Part shown: one piece after another, positions 18,528 to 27,566 of the stretch | How the letters are laid out: every line of letters starts with the position of its first letter | Position numbering within the stretch: position 1 is the stretch's first letter | Source: Thiodiazotropha sp040791665 | GTDB lineage: Bacteria; Pseudomonadota; Gammaproteobacteria; Chromatiales; Chromatiaceae | NCBI GenBank assembly: GCA_040791665.1 | Contig: JBFNNX010000037.1 | Coordinates: forward strand, 124,001-188,000 | Length of the DNA: 64,000 nucleotides | Direction: 5' to 3' | Notes under the pieces: model-generated | The model's input: the letters and a program-made list of their open reading frames with translations, nothing else | Database searches by the model: none | Told to the model about the DNA's origin: nothing | Position numbers and translations under genes: made by a program

Positions 18528-20891
18528 GTGGCAAACAGAAAAAAGAGCAGACGATCCAGCGTGAAAGATCCGCACCATGCACGTGAGGCGCGTAAATACC
18601 AGAATCCCATTCCCAGTCGAGAGTTCATCATGGAGACCCTGGAACGAGAGGGCGTGCCGATGGATATGCTCTCTCTGGCGGATCGTCTTGAACTCGCTTC
18701 GGAAGAACAATTCGAAGCGTTGCGCAGACGCCTGCGCGCCATGCAGCGTGACGGACAGCTGGTCTGTAACCGTAACGACAACTACTGTCTGGTGAATAAG
18801 CGCGACCTTATCGTCGGGCGGGTTATCGGTCATGCGGATGGTTTCGGTTTTCTCAGGCCCGATGATGGCGGTGACGATCTCTATCTCTCCTTCAAGGAGA
18901 TGCGTTCAGTATTTCATGACGACAGGGCCGTGGTCAGGGTGACCGGCCTGGATCGCCGCAACCGCCTGGAGGGGGCAGTCGTAGAGGTATTGGAGCGCAA
19001 TACACGTACTGTCGCTGGCCGCCTCTACATGGAGACAGGTGTAGGTTTCGTGGTACCCGATTCCAGACGCCTCAGCAAGGACGTGATTATCCCTAGCAGC
19101 GAGATCGGTGAAGCCAGGCAGGGTCAGATGGTGGTTGCAGAGATTCTGGATCAACCCACCAAACGCACGCCTCCCATTGGCCGTATCACGGAGGTCTTGG
19201 GAGATCATCTGGGCCCGGGTATGGAGACCGATATCGCTATTCGTACCCACAGTATACCGGTCGACTGGCCGGATGAAGTGGAGCGACAGGTCGGCGCTAT
19301 CAAATCCGAAGTGGCCGAATCGGACAAACAAGGCAGGATCGATTTACGCCATCTCCCACTGGTAACCATCGATGGTGCGGATGCCAGGGATTTCGATGAT
19401 GCCGTCTACTGCGAACCCAAACCGAAGGGTTGGCGACTGCTGGTCTGCATCGCCGATGTTTCTCACTATGTCGAACCGGGCAGCGCACTGGACAGTGAGG
19501 CGCGGATCAGGGGCAACTCGGTCTATTTTCCGGACCGGGTGGTACCCATGTTGCCGGAAAAACTCTCCAATGGTCTCTGCTCCATCAACCCACAGGTCGA
19601 TCGGCTCTGCATGACATGTGAACTCTACATCGATAAAAGCGGTAAGGTAACGAGATCGAAGTTCTTTCCCGCCGTGATGCGATCCCACGCGAGATTGATC
19701 TATGACGATGTGGCGGCGATGCTCGAGGGCGAACCCAAACTGTGTAAAAAGCACGCCAAGCTGTTGCCGCATCTGCACCATCTCTATCAACTCTACCAGG
19801 TGCTGCTGGAGCAGAGAGCCATAAGGGGTGCCATCGATTTCGATACCACCGAAACCCGCATAGAATTCAATGAGCTTAAGCGTGTTGAACGGATCGTGCC
19901 CGTTGAACGAAACGACGCTCACCGCCTTATAGAAGAGTGCATGTTGGCTGCGAATGTGGCTACAGCACGCTTCCTGCTGCGTACAAAGCAGCCCGCGCTC
20001 TATCGCATCCATGAGGGGCCAGCGGATGAAAAGCTGACCGATCTGAGGGAGTTTCTGGGTGAACTGGGACTGAGCCTGCCCGGGGGTAAGAAACCCAAAG
20101 CCTCCGATTATTCGATACTGTTGGAACAGATCAAAGAACGCGCCGACAGACACCTGATCCAGACCGTACTGTTGCGTTCCCTTTCTCAAGCGCTCTACAG
20201 TTCCGACAATGTGGGCCATTTCGGTCTTTCTTACCAGGCCTATACCCACTTTACCTCCCCGATTCGACGCTATCCCGATCTGATCGTCCATCGTGCCGTC
20301 AAACATGCCATAAACCAGGGTAGTGCAGATGACTTCGACTATACCAAGGCAGAGCTTCAAGCCTTGGGTGAACACTGCTCAAGCACCGAACGGAAAGCGG
20401 ATGAGGCGACACGGGATGCCCTTGATTGGCTTAAGTGTGAATATATGCAGGATAAGGTTGGCGAGACCTTCAACGGAATTATCACCAGCGTCAACTCATT
20501 TGGCGTATTTGTCGAACTCGACGAGATCTATGTCGATGGCCTCGTGCACATATCAGCACTGCATAACGATTACTATCACTACGATCCGGTCGGGCATCGG
20601 CTAACCGGTGAGCGTACCGGCAAGGTTTTACGCCTGGGTGATCCATTGACCATAGTCGTAGCCAACGTCAACTTGGATGATCGTAAGATCGATTTCGTAC
20701 CCGCCAAGGGAGCTCAACAGGCAACGGACAAAAAAAGAAAATCACGCCGTATGCATGGCAGCACTTCCGGCGGACCTAAGTCCGATAACACTGAAAGGGC
20801 TAAGAAAGAAAAAACCGCTGGTAAAGATAAAAAGTCCGGCAAGAAGAAGGTACGGAAAAAGCGATCCAAAACCGGCGCGAAGAAGAGCTGA
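18528..20891 (+). CDS. rnr: Ribonuclease R
   Basis: 787 residues. An N-terminal winged-helix (about 25-80) is followed by cold-shock-like domains, the RNB catalytic domain with the acidic cluster DGADARDFDDAV and RGNSVYFPDRVVPMLPE, a C-terminal S1 domain (GIITSVNSFGVFVEL) and a long Lys/Arg tail. It degrades structured RNA 3' to 5'. The GTG start at 18528 is chosen because the sequence MANRKKSRR then matches family N termini; no ATG fits. The stop overlaps the start of rlmB by one base (TGATG). Confidence 0.95.
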   Translation: MANRKKSRRSSVKDPHHAREARKYQNPIPSREFIMETLEREGVPMDMLSLADRLELASEEQFEALRRRLRAMQRDGQLVCNRNDNYCLVNKRDLIVGRVIGHADGFGFLRPDDGGDDLYLSFKEMRSVFHDDRAVVRVTGLDRRNRLEGAVVEVLERNTRTVAGRLYMETGVGFVVPDSRRLSKDVIIPSSEIGEARQGQMVVAEILDQPTKRTPPIGRITEVLGDHLGPGMETDIAIRTHSIPVDWPDEVERQVGAIKSEVAESDKQGRIDLRHLPLVTIDGADARDFDDAVYCEPKPKGWRLLVCIADVSHYVEPGSALDSEARIRGNSVYFPDRVVPMLPEKLSNGLCSINPQVDRLCMTCELYIDKSGKVTRSKFFPAVMRSHARLIYDDVAAMLEGEPKLCKKHAKLLPHLHHLYQLYQVLLEQRAIRGAIDFDTTETRIEFNELKRVERIVPVERNDAHRLIEECMLAANVATARFLLRTKQPALYRIHEGPADEKLTDLREFLGELGLSLPGGKKPKASDYSILLEQIKERADRHLIQTVLLRSLSQALYSSDNVGHFGLSYQAYTHFTSPIRRYPDLIVHRAVKHAINQGSADDFDYTKAELQALGEHCSSTERKADEATRDALDWLKCEYMQDKVGETFNGIITSVNSFGVFVELDEIYVDGLVHISALHNDYYHYDPVGHRLTGERTGKVLRLGDPLTIVVANVNLDDRKIDFVPAKGAQQATDKKRKSRRMHGSTSGGPKSDNTERAKKEKTAGKDKKSGKKKVRKKRSKTGAKKS

Positions 20892-21637
20892 TGTCTGATC
20901 GACAGGCATGGGTACTGGGTCTGCATGCTGTTAGATCAGCGCTGCAGCGATCGGGTGAGGCGGAACAACTGCTGGTCGACAGCAAACGGCGGGATGATCG
21001 TATTAAAGAGATCCTCGAGCTTGCCGAAACAGCAGGTATCCCATGCCATCGAATGCCAGGCAAGGTGTTGGATGAGAGGGTCCATGCGGGAAATCATCAA
21101 GGTGTGGCTCTGCGCATCAAGCCACGGCAGACACAGGATGAGCCTTATCTCAGGGCACTGTTGAAACGGCTTGAGGTGCCGCCTTTTCTGCTCATACTCG
21201 ATGGGGTTCAGGATCCGCACAATCTAGGGGCATGTCTAAGAAACGCCGATGGTGCGGGTGTACATGCGATTGTCGCACCCAGGGATCGATCGGTGGCGCT
21301 GACGCCGGCGGTCAGAAAGGTGGCGAGCGGGGCCGCGGAGACGGTACCCTTCATCCAGGTTTCCAATCTGGCTCGAACCCTGAAGTGGTTGAAAGGGGAG
21401 GGTGTATGGCTAGTCGGCACAGCGGGTGAGGCGACTCAAACGCTGTATGAAACCGACCTGCGTGGCGCCTTGGCGATTGTCATGGGGGGTGAGGGCAAGG
21501 GATTGCGCAGACTGACGAGGGAGCAATGCGATATGCTGGCGAAGCTGCCAATGGCTGGAAATGTGGAGAGCCTCAATGTTTCAGTAGCGAGCGGTATCTC
21601 TCTCTATGAAGCGGTTCGTCAGCGTGGTAATTTCTAG
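20891..21637 (+). CDS. rlmB: 23S rRNA (guanosine2251-2'-O)-methyltransferase
   Basis: 248 residues of SPOUT (TrmH) type. The N-terminal substrate-binding domain (GLHAVRSAL...) is followed by the knotted methyltransferase core with LDGVQDPHNLGACLRNADGAG, VMGGEGKGLRRL and PMAGNVESLNVSVA. It methylates G2251 in the peptidyl-transferase P-loop of 23S rRNA. Translationally coupled to rnr, the usual partner. Confidence 0.96.
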   Translation: MSDRQAWVLGLHAVRSALQRSGEAEQLLVDSKRRDDRIKEILELAETAGIPCHRMPGKVLDERVHAGNHQGVALRIKPRQTQDEPYLRALLKRLEVPPFLLILDGVQDPHNLGACLRNADGAGVHAIVAPRDRSVALTPAVRKVASGAAETVPFIQVSNLARTLKWLKGEGVWLVGTAGEATQTLYETDLRGALAIVMGGEGKGLRRLTREQCDMLAKLPMAGNVESLNVSVASGISLYEAVRQRGNF

Positions 21638-21675
21638 GGCCTCGTGTTATCAGGCCCGGAGTTGAGGAGAGTGTT

Positions 21676-22425
21676 GTGATCAGAAAATTAACCTGCATGT
21701 CCTTGGTTACCGGCTTGATGAGCATGCCCGTTTACGCCGATACCGTACTGGGTATGACAGCCGATATCGATTTTTGGAACATGGAGTCGTCCGGTTCCTT
21801 CGCCGATAGCAACGATATGCAATTTTTCGACCTCGGTAGTGAACGCAACGCCATTTTGACGCTCGCATTTGAACACCCCTTGCCACTGGTGCCGAATTTT
21901 AAGGTCAGAACCAACGATCTCAGCTCTTCGGGCGGTCAGCGCCTGACGGAAAACTTCAGCTTTTCTGATACCGATTTTCCGGCCGGTCTCAATGTGAATG
22001 TGGATTTCGAGGCGCAAAACACCGATTTTATCTTCTATTACGAGATTTTTGATAACGATACGATATCTTTCGATCTGGGATTGAACGTTAAATACCTGGA
22101 TGGCGATATCGAGGTCGAGAGCAACGGTCTGCGGGCCAGTGAGACCTTCGATGGTTATGTGCCGATGTTTCATGGCGCTGTTCAGGTGGGTATTCCCGCC
22201 ACGCGCCTGTCGCTCTTCGGCGACCTTAATCTATTGAGTGTGGGCGATCACACGCTGCAGGACTACACGGCAGGGGTCGCCTTCAAACTGGTGGAAAGCC
22301 TTGCCGTCGATATCAGCCTCAAGGGTGGCTATCATCGCATCTCCCTGGAGCTTGATGACCTGGACGGAATCTATACGGACTGGGATTTCGACGGCGCCTT
22401 CCTCGGTGTGCAGGCTGATTTCTGA
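21676..22425 (+). CDS. Outer-membrane beta-barrel protein of the TIGR04219 type
   Basis: 249 residues with a signal peptide (residues 1 to about 21, cleavage after VYA). The mature start DTVLGMTADIDFWNMESSG, the alternating strands and the C-terminal GAFLGVQADF with terminal Phe fit a small outer-membrane barrel of this family. Its function is not known. The GTG start at 21676 is supported by GAGGAGAG about 5 bases upstream. The gene sits between rlmB and the rpsF operon. Confidence 0.75.
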   Translation: MIRKLTCMSLVTGLMSMPVYADTVLGMTADIDFWNMESSGSFADSNDMQFFDLGSERNAILTLAFEHPLPLVPNFKVRTNDLSSSGGQRLTENFSFSDTDFPAGLNVNVDFEAQNTDFIFYYEIFDNDTISFDLGLNVKYLDGDIEVESNGLRASETFDGYVPMFHGAVQVGIPATRLSLFGDLNLLSVGDHTLQDYTAGVAFKLVESLAVDISLKGGYHRISLELDDLDGIYTDWDFDGAFLGVQADF

Positions 22426-22609
22426 GCTGCGACTATACCGATCCCTCCCCCGCAAGTTGCAGATTTTCCTGTAAATCGGTAGAATCCGCCGCTTCCCGGT
22501 GCCCGACTGTCGCTGGTGGCGTCTTATAACGACGACATGGCGAATGGACCGGGCATCACTCCTTGCCTTACCGCGCTGCGGGAGGCTGCCTAACCCGAAA
22601 GGAGAGACA

Positions 22610-23044
22610 ATGAGGCACTATGAAGTCGTGTTCCTGGTCCATCCCGACCAGAGTGAACAGGTACCCGCTATGATCGAGCGTTATCGTTCGGGTATCGAAA
22701 CCAAGGGCGGTGCGATCCACCGCCTGGAAGATTGGGGCCGCCGTCAGCTGGCCTATCCCATCAATAAGATCCACAAGGCACACTACGTTCTGATGAACAT
22801 CGAGTGTAATGCCGAGGCGTTGTCCGAACTGGAGAGCGCCTTTCGCTTCAACGATGCCGTGATCCGTAACCTGGTCATCCGTCGCGACGAGGCTGTCACC
22901 GAAATCTCTCAACTGGCCAAGTCCCAGGAAGAGGAAGAGAGAGAAAGTGCATCTTCGCGTAACCGCGATGATGAGGCTGTAGCATCGGATGATGAAACTT
23001 CTGATGAACCCGAAGAAGAAACAGAACCTTCGGCCGAAGATTAA
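22610..23044 (+). CDS. rpsF: 30S ribosomal protein S6
   Basis: 144 residues starting MRHYEVVFLVHPDQSEQVP, with the conserved GGAIHRLEDWGRRQLAYPI block. The C-terminal 35 residues are almost entirely Glu/Asp/Ser, an acidic tail longer than in E. coli S6. The start at 22610 is fixed by AAAGGAGAG just upstream; an in-frame extension back to 22499 has no family similarity. The 184-base leader after the barrel gene could hold an S6:S18 autoregulatory structure, but I cannot define it by eye. Next gene is rpsR with no priB between. Confidence 0.95.
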   Translation: MRHYEVVFLVHPDQSEQVPAMIERYRSGIETKGGAIHRLEDWGRRQLAYPINKIHKAHYVLMNIECNAEALSELESAFRFNDAVIRNLVIRRDEAVTEISQLAKSQEEEERESASSRNRDDEAVASDDETSDEPEEETEPSAED

Positions 23045-23069
23045 TCGAGTGGATTGAGAGGTATATCAC

Positions 23070-23294
23070 ATGGCACGTTTTTTTCGACGTAAGAAATACT
23101 GCCGCTTTACTGCGGAGGGGATCAACGAGATCGATTACAAGGATTTGAATCTGCTCAAGGCATATATCAGTGAAAGTGGCAAGATCGTTCCAAGCCGCAT
23201 CACCGGTACCAAGGCAAAGTATCAACGTCAGCTTGCCACCGCTATCAAGCGGGCACGCTACTTGGCGCTCCTGCCATACACTGATCAGCATTAA
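23070..23294 (+). CDS. rpsR: 30S ribosomal protein S18
   Basis: 74 residues. MARFFRRKKYCRFTAEGINEIDYKDL and the C-terminal SRITGTKAKYQRQLATAIKRARYLALLPY are diagnostic. It binds 16S rRNA as a pair with S6, encoded directly upstream. Confidence 0.97.
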   Translation: MARFFRRKKYCRFTAEGINEIDYKDLNLLKAYISESGKIVPSRITGTKAKYQRQLATAIKRARYLALLPYTDQH

Positions 23295-23324
23295 AGGAGG
23301 TTTTACCTTCCGGAGTAACGGAGC

Positions 23325-24236
23325 ATGAAAGCATTGGCATCCTTTGTGATGCGCGGGACGTCCCAGTCAGCAATGGCGACGACGGGCCTGACCATGCTGT
23401 CTCTGATATTTCCGTTTATCGGCATTCTAGGCAGTGCCTGCGCAGGCTTGGTTTTCCTTCGTCAGGGGAGATCGGCCGGGATTAAAACATTACTTCTCTC
23501 GACATTGGCCATAGCCCTGTTGATGGCGGTAATTGTGGGTAATCCGCTACCGGCAGCGGGAATTCTGCTGGTGTTTTGGCTACCGATTGCGGTGCTCGGC
23601 ATGGTGTTGCGCAACACCAGATCACTGGCGTTTACGACACAGGTGGCCATTGGATTTGGCCTGTTGGTGGTGTTGATACAGTACATCGTACTGAGCGATC
23701 CTGCGGTATTTTGGCAGGAATATCTACAACCGCTGGGACAGCGTTTTGTGGATACAGGACTGTTGGATCAGTCGCAAAGCCGGCAATTGGTTGAACAGAT
23801 ATCAGTGGTGATGTGTGGGGTTGTTGCTGTGGTGTATATGCTGCAGTTGATATCCAGCCTCTATCTGGCTCGCTGGTGGCAGGCAATATTGTACAACCCG
23901 GGTGGATTCTCCAAGGAGTTCCATCAACTGCGAGTGCATTGGATGGTGGGAGCGGTTGGTGTATTGGCATTGCTGTTCCTGTTGATGCCGGGTGAGCATA
24001 CGCCAGTCACTCTCAACTGCGTGGGTGCGGTTTTTCTGGGAGTGCCCTTTATACAGGGATTGGCCGTTGCCCACGGTGTGTTCAAGGGAATGAAATCGGC
24101 GCAGCTCTGGTTGGTATTGGTCTACCTATTGCTGATTGTGTTCATGCCACAGATGGTGATGGCTTTAACCAGCATCGGTCTGATGGATGTGTGGATAGAT
24201 TTTCGAGCCCGCTTCAGACAGAGTCAAAGCGGGTAA
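23325..24236 (+). CDS. DUF2232-type integral membrane protein
   Basis: 303 residues with about 8 hydrophobic segments from residue 20 to 290. The hydrophobic pattern and its position between rpsR and rplI match the DUF2232 membrane proteins found at this place in many gammaproteobacteria. The function is unknown. The start follows AAAGGAGG about 30 bases upstream and CGGAG close to the ATG. Confidence 0.75.
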   Translation: MKALASFVMRGTSQSAMATTGLTMLSLIFPFIGILGSACAGLVFLRQGRSAGIKTLLLSTLAIALLMAVIVGNPLPAAGILLVFWLPIAVLGMVLRNTRSLAFTTQVAIGFGLLVVLIQYIVLSDPAVFWQEYLQPLGQRFVDTGLLDQSQSRQLVEQISVVMCGVVAVVYMLQLISSLYLARWWQAILYNPGGFSKEFHQLRVHWMVGAVGVLALLFLLMPGEHTPVTLNCVGAVFLGVPFIQGLAVAHGVFKGMKSAQLWLVLVYLLLIVFMPQMVMALTSIGLMDVWIDFRARFRQSQSG

Positions 24237-24305
24237 GAGCGGGTTACTGGAAAGCCGTATAAGGGCTCAGTAACCTATGAATTGACCTATATGAAGGTGG
24301 TTACA

Positions 24306-24755
24306 ATGGAAATTATTCTATTGCAAAAAGTGGATAACCTGGGTGATCTGGGTGAGAAGGTAAATGTAAAGAGCGGTTTTGGCCGTAACTTTCTGATCCC
24401 TTCAGGCAAAGCCGTACCGGCTACGGAAGAGAATGTGAAAATCTTCGAAGAGCGTCGTGCGGAACTCGAGAAGGAAGCTGCTGGAAAACTGCAGGCTGCC
24501 GAGGCGCGTAAAGCGAAATTGGACGGTATGGAGGTCTCCATTACCTGCAAGGCGGGTGATGAAGGACGCCTGTTCGGTTCGGTCGGTACCGCTGATATCT
24601 CTAAAGTCATCGCAGACAACGGTGTGGAACTTGCCAAGAAAGAGGTGTTGCTACCCAATGGCGCATTCCGTGTCGCGGGTGAGTATGAGGTCAACCTGCA
24701 TCTGCATGCTGACGTGAATGCCACCATCAAACTGACGATCGTGCCAGAAGCATAA
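24306..24755 (+). CDS. rplI: 50S ribosomal protein L9
   Basis: 149 residues starting MEIILLQKVDNLGDLGEKVNVKSGFGRNFLIP, the typical L9 N domain, then a long helix (about 42-75) and the C-terminal domain with LFGSVGTADIS. The ATG at 24306 is chosen over an earlier TTG because AAGGTGG lies about 7 bases upstream and the protein then matches L9 length. Confidence 0.97.
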   Translation: MEIILLQKVDNLGDLGEKVNVKSGFGRNFLIPSGKAVPATEENVKIFEERRAELEKEAAGKLQAAEARKAKLDGMEVSITCKAGDEGRLFGSVGTADISKVIADNGVELAKKEVLLPNGAFRVAGEYEVNLHLHADVNATIKLTIVPEA

Positions 24756-24786
24756 GCGATTGAGCTTCAAGTTCGGTAGAGACGTA

Positions 24787-24804
24787 GGTGCGGCTTGCCG
24801 CACC
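24787..24804 (+). repeat. Short perfect hairpin, REP-like or terminator-like
   Basis: GGTGCGG and CCGCACC form a perfect 7-bp stem around CTTG, 31 bases after the rplI stop. It lacks a T-run, so it is either a weak processing or termination signal or a small REP-type palindrome. Confidence 0.5.
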
Positions 24805-24847
24805 GCTGATCCGATGATCTACCGAACCACGAGTGCGCATTCAAAAA

Positions 24848-24885
24848 GAGGAGGCGAGGTGCGGTAAACCGTATCTTACCTCCTC
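24848..24885 (+). repeat. Long hairpin ahead of the dispersed repeat
   Basis: GAGGAGG at 24848-24854 pairs with CCTCCTC at 24879-24885. Inside, AGGTGCGGT at 24857-24865 pairs with ACCGTATCT at 24868-24876 through Watson-Crick and two G-U pairs, with a 2-base AA loop. No T-run follows. The G-U pattern fits folding as RNA of the + strand. Confidence 0.5.
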
Positions 24886-24923
24886 ATTTGCGTTCATTTG
24901 CGGTGATTCGCGTCCATTTGCGG
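24885..24923 (+). repeat. Dispersed repeat with three CATTTGCG units
   Basis: CATTTGCG occurs at 24885, 24895 and 24915. The 22-base stretch 24902-24923 recurs exactly in reverse complement at 37372-37393, and its 14-base core GGTGATTCGCGTCC recurs again at 37530-37543. Not coding. Confidence 0.7.
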
Positions 24924-25065
24924 ACGATTCACTCTTTTTATCAATTTTGACCACCGAAGCGTGGTTTCCTCTCATGGTCAACCAGCTTTCCTAGGCCAGC
25001 GCAATCCCGTATCCTTACAGGTCGATTCGGCAACTTCGAACCACCGCCTCAGCAGACCAAGATTG

Positions 25066-26472
25066 ATGTCAGAAACCGCCTATCCTGAAGAGATACCGCC
25101 CTATCCGGATCACGAGACCCGTGCCATCAAGGTACCGCCGCATTCGATTCAGGCCGAGCAGTCTGTGTTGGGCGGTCTGATGCTGGATAATGCCAGTTGG
25201 GACAAGATCGCCGACCTGGTGATAGAGGGTGATTTCTATCGCAAGGAACATCGCCTGATCTTTAACGCCATCGCAGCCCAGGCGGAGGAGAGTCAGCCCT
25301 TCGACGTGGTGACGCTGGCAGAGCACCTGGAGCGCAAGGAGGCCCTGGAGGACGGCGGAGGGCTGCCCTATCTGGTCCGCCTGGCGGAAGAGACGCCCAG
25401 CGCTGCCAACATCAAATCCTATGCCGGAATAGTCCGTGAGTATTCGGTGATGCGGCAACTGATATCTGTGGGCACGGATATCTCGGACAGCGCCTTTCAT
25501 CCCCAAGGCAGGAAGGCGGAAGAGCTGCTCGACAATGCGGAGCGCAAGGTCTTCGATATTGCCGAGCAGACCATGAAGGGGAAAGGGGGGTTCGCACCGA
25601 TCAAAGCCCTGCTGACCAAGGCGGTGGACAGGATAGAGACCCTTTTCCAGCAGGACGAACCGATTACCGGCATCAGTACGGGCTTTACCGATTTCGACCA
25701 GATGACTTCCGGCCTGCAGCATGCGGATTTGATTATTGTCGCCGGCCGTCCCTCCATGGGTAAAACCACGTTTGCCATGAATATCGCGGAGAACGTGGCT
25801 ATTCAAGGGGGGAAGGCGGTTGCGGTCTTCAGCATGGAGATGCCGGGCGATGCTTTGGCAATGCGTATGATGTCTTCCCTGGGCCGTATTGATCAACTCC
25901 GGGTGCGTACCGGAAAACTCGATGATGATGAGTGGCCTCGGCTCTCGTCAGCGGTCAGCATGCTGGCGGAGACCACTCTCTTCATCGATGATACGCCGGC
26001 GTTGTCGCCAACGGAGGTGCGTGCCCGCGCGCGACGACTCAAGCGCGAGAACAAGGACCTGGGTCTGATTGTCATCGACTATCTGCAATTGATGCAGGCT
26101 CCGGGCGAAGGGGAGAATCGCACTACTGAGATATCCGCCATCTCCCGTTCATTGAAGGCCCTGGCCAAAGAGTTGGATGTGCCGGTAATTGCGCTCTCTC
26201 AGCTCAATCGAAGCCTGGAACAACGCACCAATAAACGTCCCATCATGTCCGATCTGCGTGAGTCGGGTGCCATCGAGCAGGATGCAGACCTGATCGTCTT
26301 TATCTATCGCGACGAGGTGTACAACGAAGACAGCGCGGACAAGGGCATAGCGGAGATCATCATAGGTAAACAACGTAATGGACCGATCGGTACCACACGT
26401 CTGACCTTTCTTGGCAAATATACAAAATTCGAAAACTACACCGACGATATTTACGGTGACGAGGGCTATTGA
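25066..26472 (+). CDS. dnaB: Replicative DNA helicase DnaB
   Basis: 468 residues. The N-terminal helical domain (PPHSIQAEQSVLGGLMLDNASWDKIADLV) is joined by a linker to the RecA-like core with Walker A GRPSMGKT and Walker B VIDYLQLM, then LNRSLEQRTNKRPIMSDLRESGAIEQDAD. Hexamers unwind the replication fork. The ATG at 25066 gives the family length; there is no good ribosome binding site, so a neighbouring start is possible. The stop overlaps alr (TGATG). Confidence 0.96.
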   Translation: MSETAYPEEIPPYPDHETRAIKVPPHSIQAEQSVLGGLMLDNASWDKIADLVIEGDFYRKEHRLIFNAIAAQAEESQPFDVVTLAEHLERKEALEDGGGLPYLVRLAEETPSAANIKSYAGIVREYSVMRQLISVGTDISDSAFHPQGRKAEELLDNAERKVFDIAEQTMKGKGGFAPIKALLTKAVDRIETLFQQDEPITGISTGFTDFDQMTSGLQHADLIIVAGRPSMGKTTFAMNIAENVAIQGGKAVAVFSMEMPGDALAMRMMSSLGRIDQLRVRTGKLDDDEWPRLSSAVSMLAETTLFIDDTPALSPTEVRARARRLKRENKDLGLIVIDYLQLMQAPGEGENRTTEISAISRSLKALAKELDVPVIALSQLNRSLEQRTNKRPIMSDLRESGAIEQDADLIVFIYRDEVYNEDSADKGIAEIIIGKQRNGPIGTTRLTFLGKYTKFENYTDDIYGDEGY

Positions 26473-27566
26473 TGGGCTATGCCCCTCAGGCCATAATCGA
26501 CCATACGGCGCTTCGTCATAACTTGAGGCGTGCCAAGGCAGCCGCAAAGGATCGCAAGGTATGGGCAGTGATCAAGGCGGATGGCTATGGTCATGGATTG
26601 CTACGGGTTGCGCATTCACTCACGGAGGCTGACGGCTTGGCCGTAGCGCGACTCGATGAAGCCATGGGATTGCGGAATGCCGGAATCAGCCAATCTATCC
26701 TGGTGCTGGGCGGATGTTACGGCGAGGATGATTTCAAAAACGCATCGGAGGCGGCACTTGAGATTGTGCTCCATCAAGACTCGCAGCTAAGCCTTCTGAC
26801 TGAGGTGGTACTTGATCCACACTCGTTGAAGCTCTGGATCAAAGTCGATACCGGTATGCATAGATTGGGATTCAAGGATGAAGAGCTCTCCGAAGTGATC
26901 GCGGTACTGCAAGCACATCCGGCAGTCGCAGAGCTTAATCTGATGACCCATCTGGCAAATGCGGATGACAGGGGTGATCCCACCACGCAGGTTCAATGCG
27001 CCTTGTTCGAGTCCCTCGATCTTATCCCCTTCAATGCCTGTTCCATCGCCAACTCAGCCGGGCTGTTGGGTCATCCGGCATCTCTGGCGGATTGGGTGCG
27101 CCCGGGCATCATGCTCTACGGTGTATCCCCGTTCAATGATTCCAGTGCCGCTGCCGAGGGACTGCTGCCGGTCATGACCCTGCGAAGTCATGTGATTGCT
27201 GTTAAAGATTGCCGCGAAGGAGAACGAATCGGTTATGGCGGCACCTACACTTGTCCCGAGGCGATGCCGGTGGCGGTAATAGCCATCGGTTACGGCGACG
27301 GCTACCCGCGCCACGCCCCGAGCGGTACCCCCGTGATGGTGTCGGGAAGACGTCTGCCTCTGATAGGCCGGGTATCCATGGATATGATCAGTGTCGACGC
27401 GCGGGATCTACCCGGCGTGAAGGTGGGTGACGAAGCAGTGTTGTGGGGCGTGGGATTGCCGGTGGAGGAGGTCGCTGAAGCTGCGGGGACCATCGCTTAC
27501 GAACTGCTGTGTGGCGTCAAACAGCGTGTCGAGTTTATTGATATCGACATGGATGAGGAGGGTTGA
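26472..27566 (+). CDS. alr: Alanine racemase
   Basis: 364 residues. The PLP lysine lies in WAVIKADGYGHG near residue 34, and the catalytic Tyr in RIGYGGTY; the C-terminal barrel has ISVDARDLPGVKVGDEAVLWG. It makes D-alanine for peptidoglycan. Both ends overlap neighbours by the TGATG pattern, so dnaB, alr and radA are translationally coupled. Confidence 0.96.
   Translation: MGYAPQAIIDHTALRHNLRRAKAAAKDRKVWAVIKADGYGHGLLRVAHSLTEADGLAVARLDEAMGLRNAGISQSILVLGGCYGEDDFKNASEAALEIVLHQDSQLSLLTEVVLDPHSLKLWIKVDTGMHRLGFKDEELSEVIAVLQAHPAVAELNLMTHLANADDRGDPTTQVQCALFESLDLIPFNACSIANSAGLLGHPASLADWVRPGIMLYGVSPFNDSSAAAEGLLPVMTLRSHVIAVKDCREGERIGYGGTYTCPEAMPVAVIAIGYGDGYPRHAPSGTPVMVSGRRLPLIGRVSMDMISVDARDLPGVKVGDEAVLWGVGLPVEEVAEAAGTIAYELLCGVKQRVEFIDIDMDEEG

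Larger units (their letters stand above)
24756..25065 (+). other. rplI-dnaB intergenic region, no gene
   Basis: 310 bases with no supported coding frame. It contains two hairpins (24787-24804 and 24848-24885) and a copy of a dispersed repeat (24885-24923), all annotated separately. The poorly conserved frame upstream of dnaB (from 24961) has no family similarity and is not used. Confidence 0.6.

Noticed and set aside
19344..20375. Minus-strand open frame of 343 codons inside rnr
   Set aside because: It is antisense to the RNB domain of RNase R, has no family similarity and no ribosome binding site; the long frame follows from codon bias of the real gene.
22426..22609. S6:S18 autoregulatory leader RNA ahead of rpsF
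   Set aside because: The leader is long enough, but I could not define the specific stem and bulge by eye, so it is not annotated.
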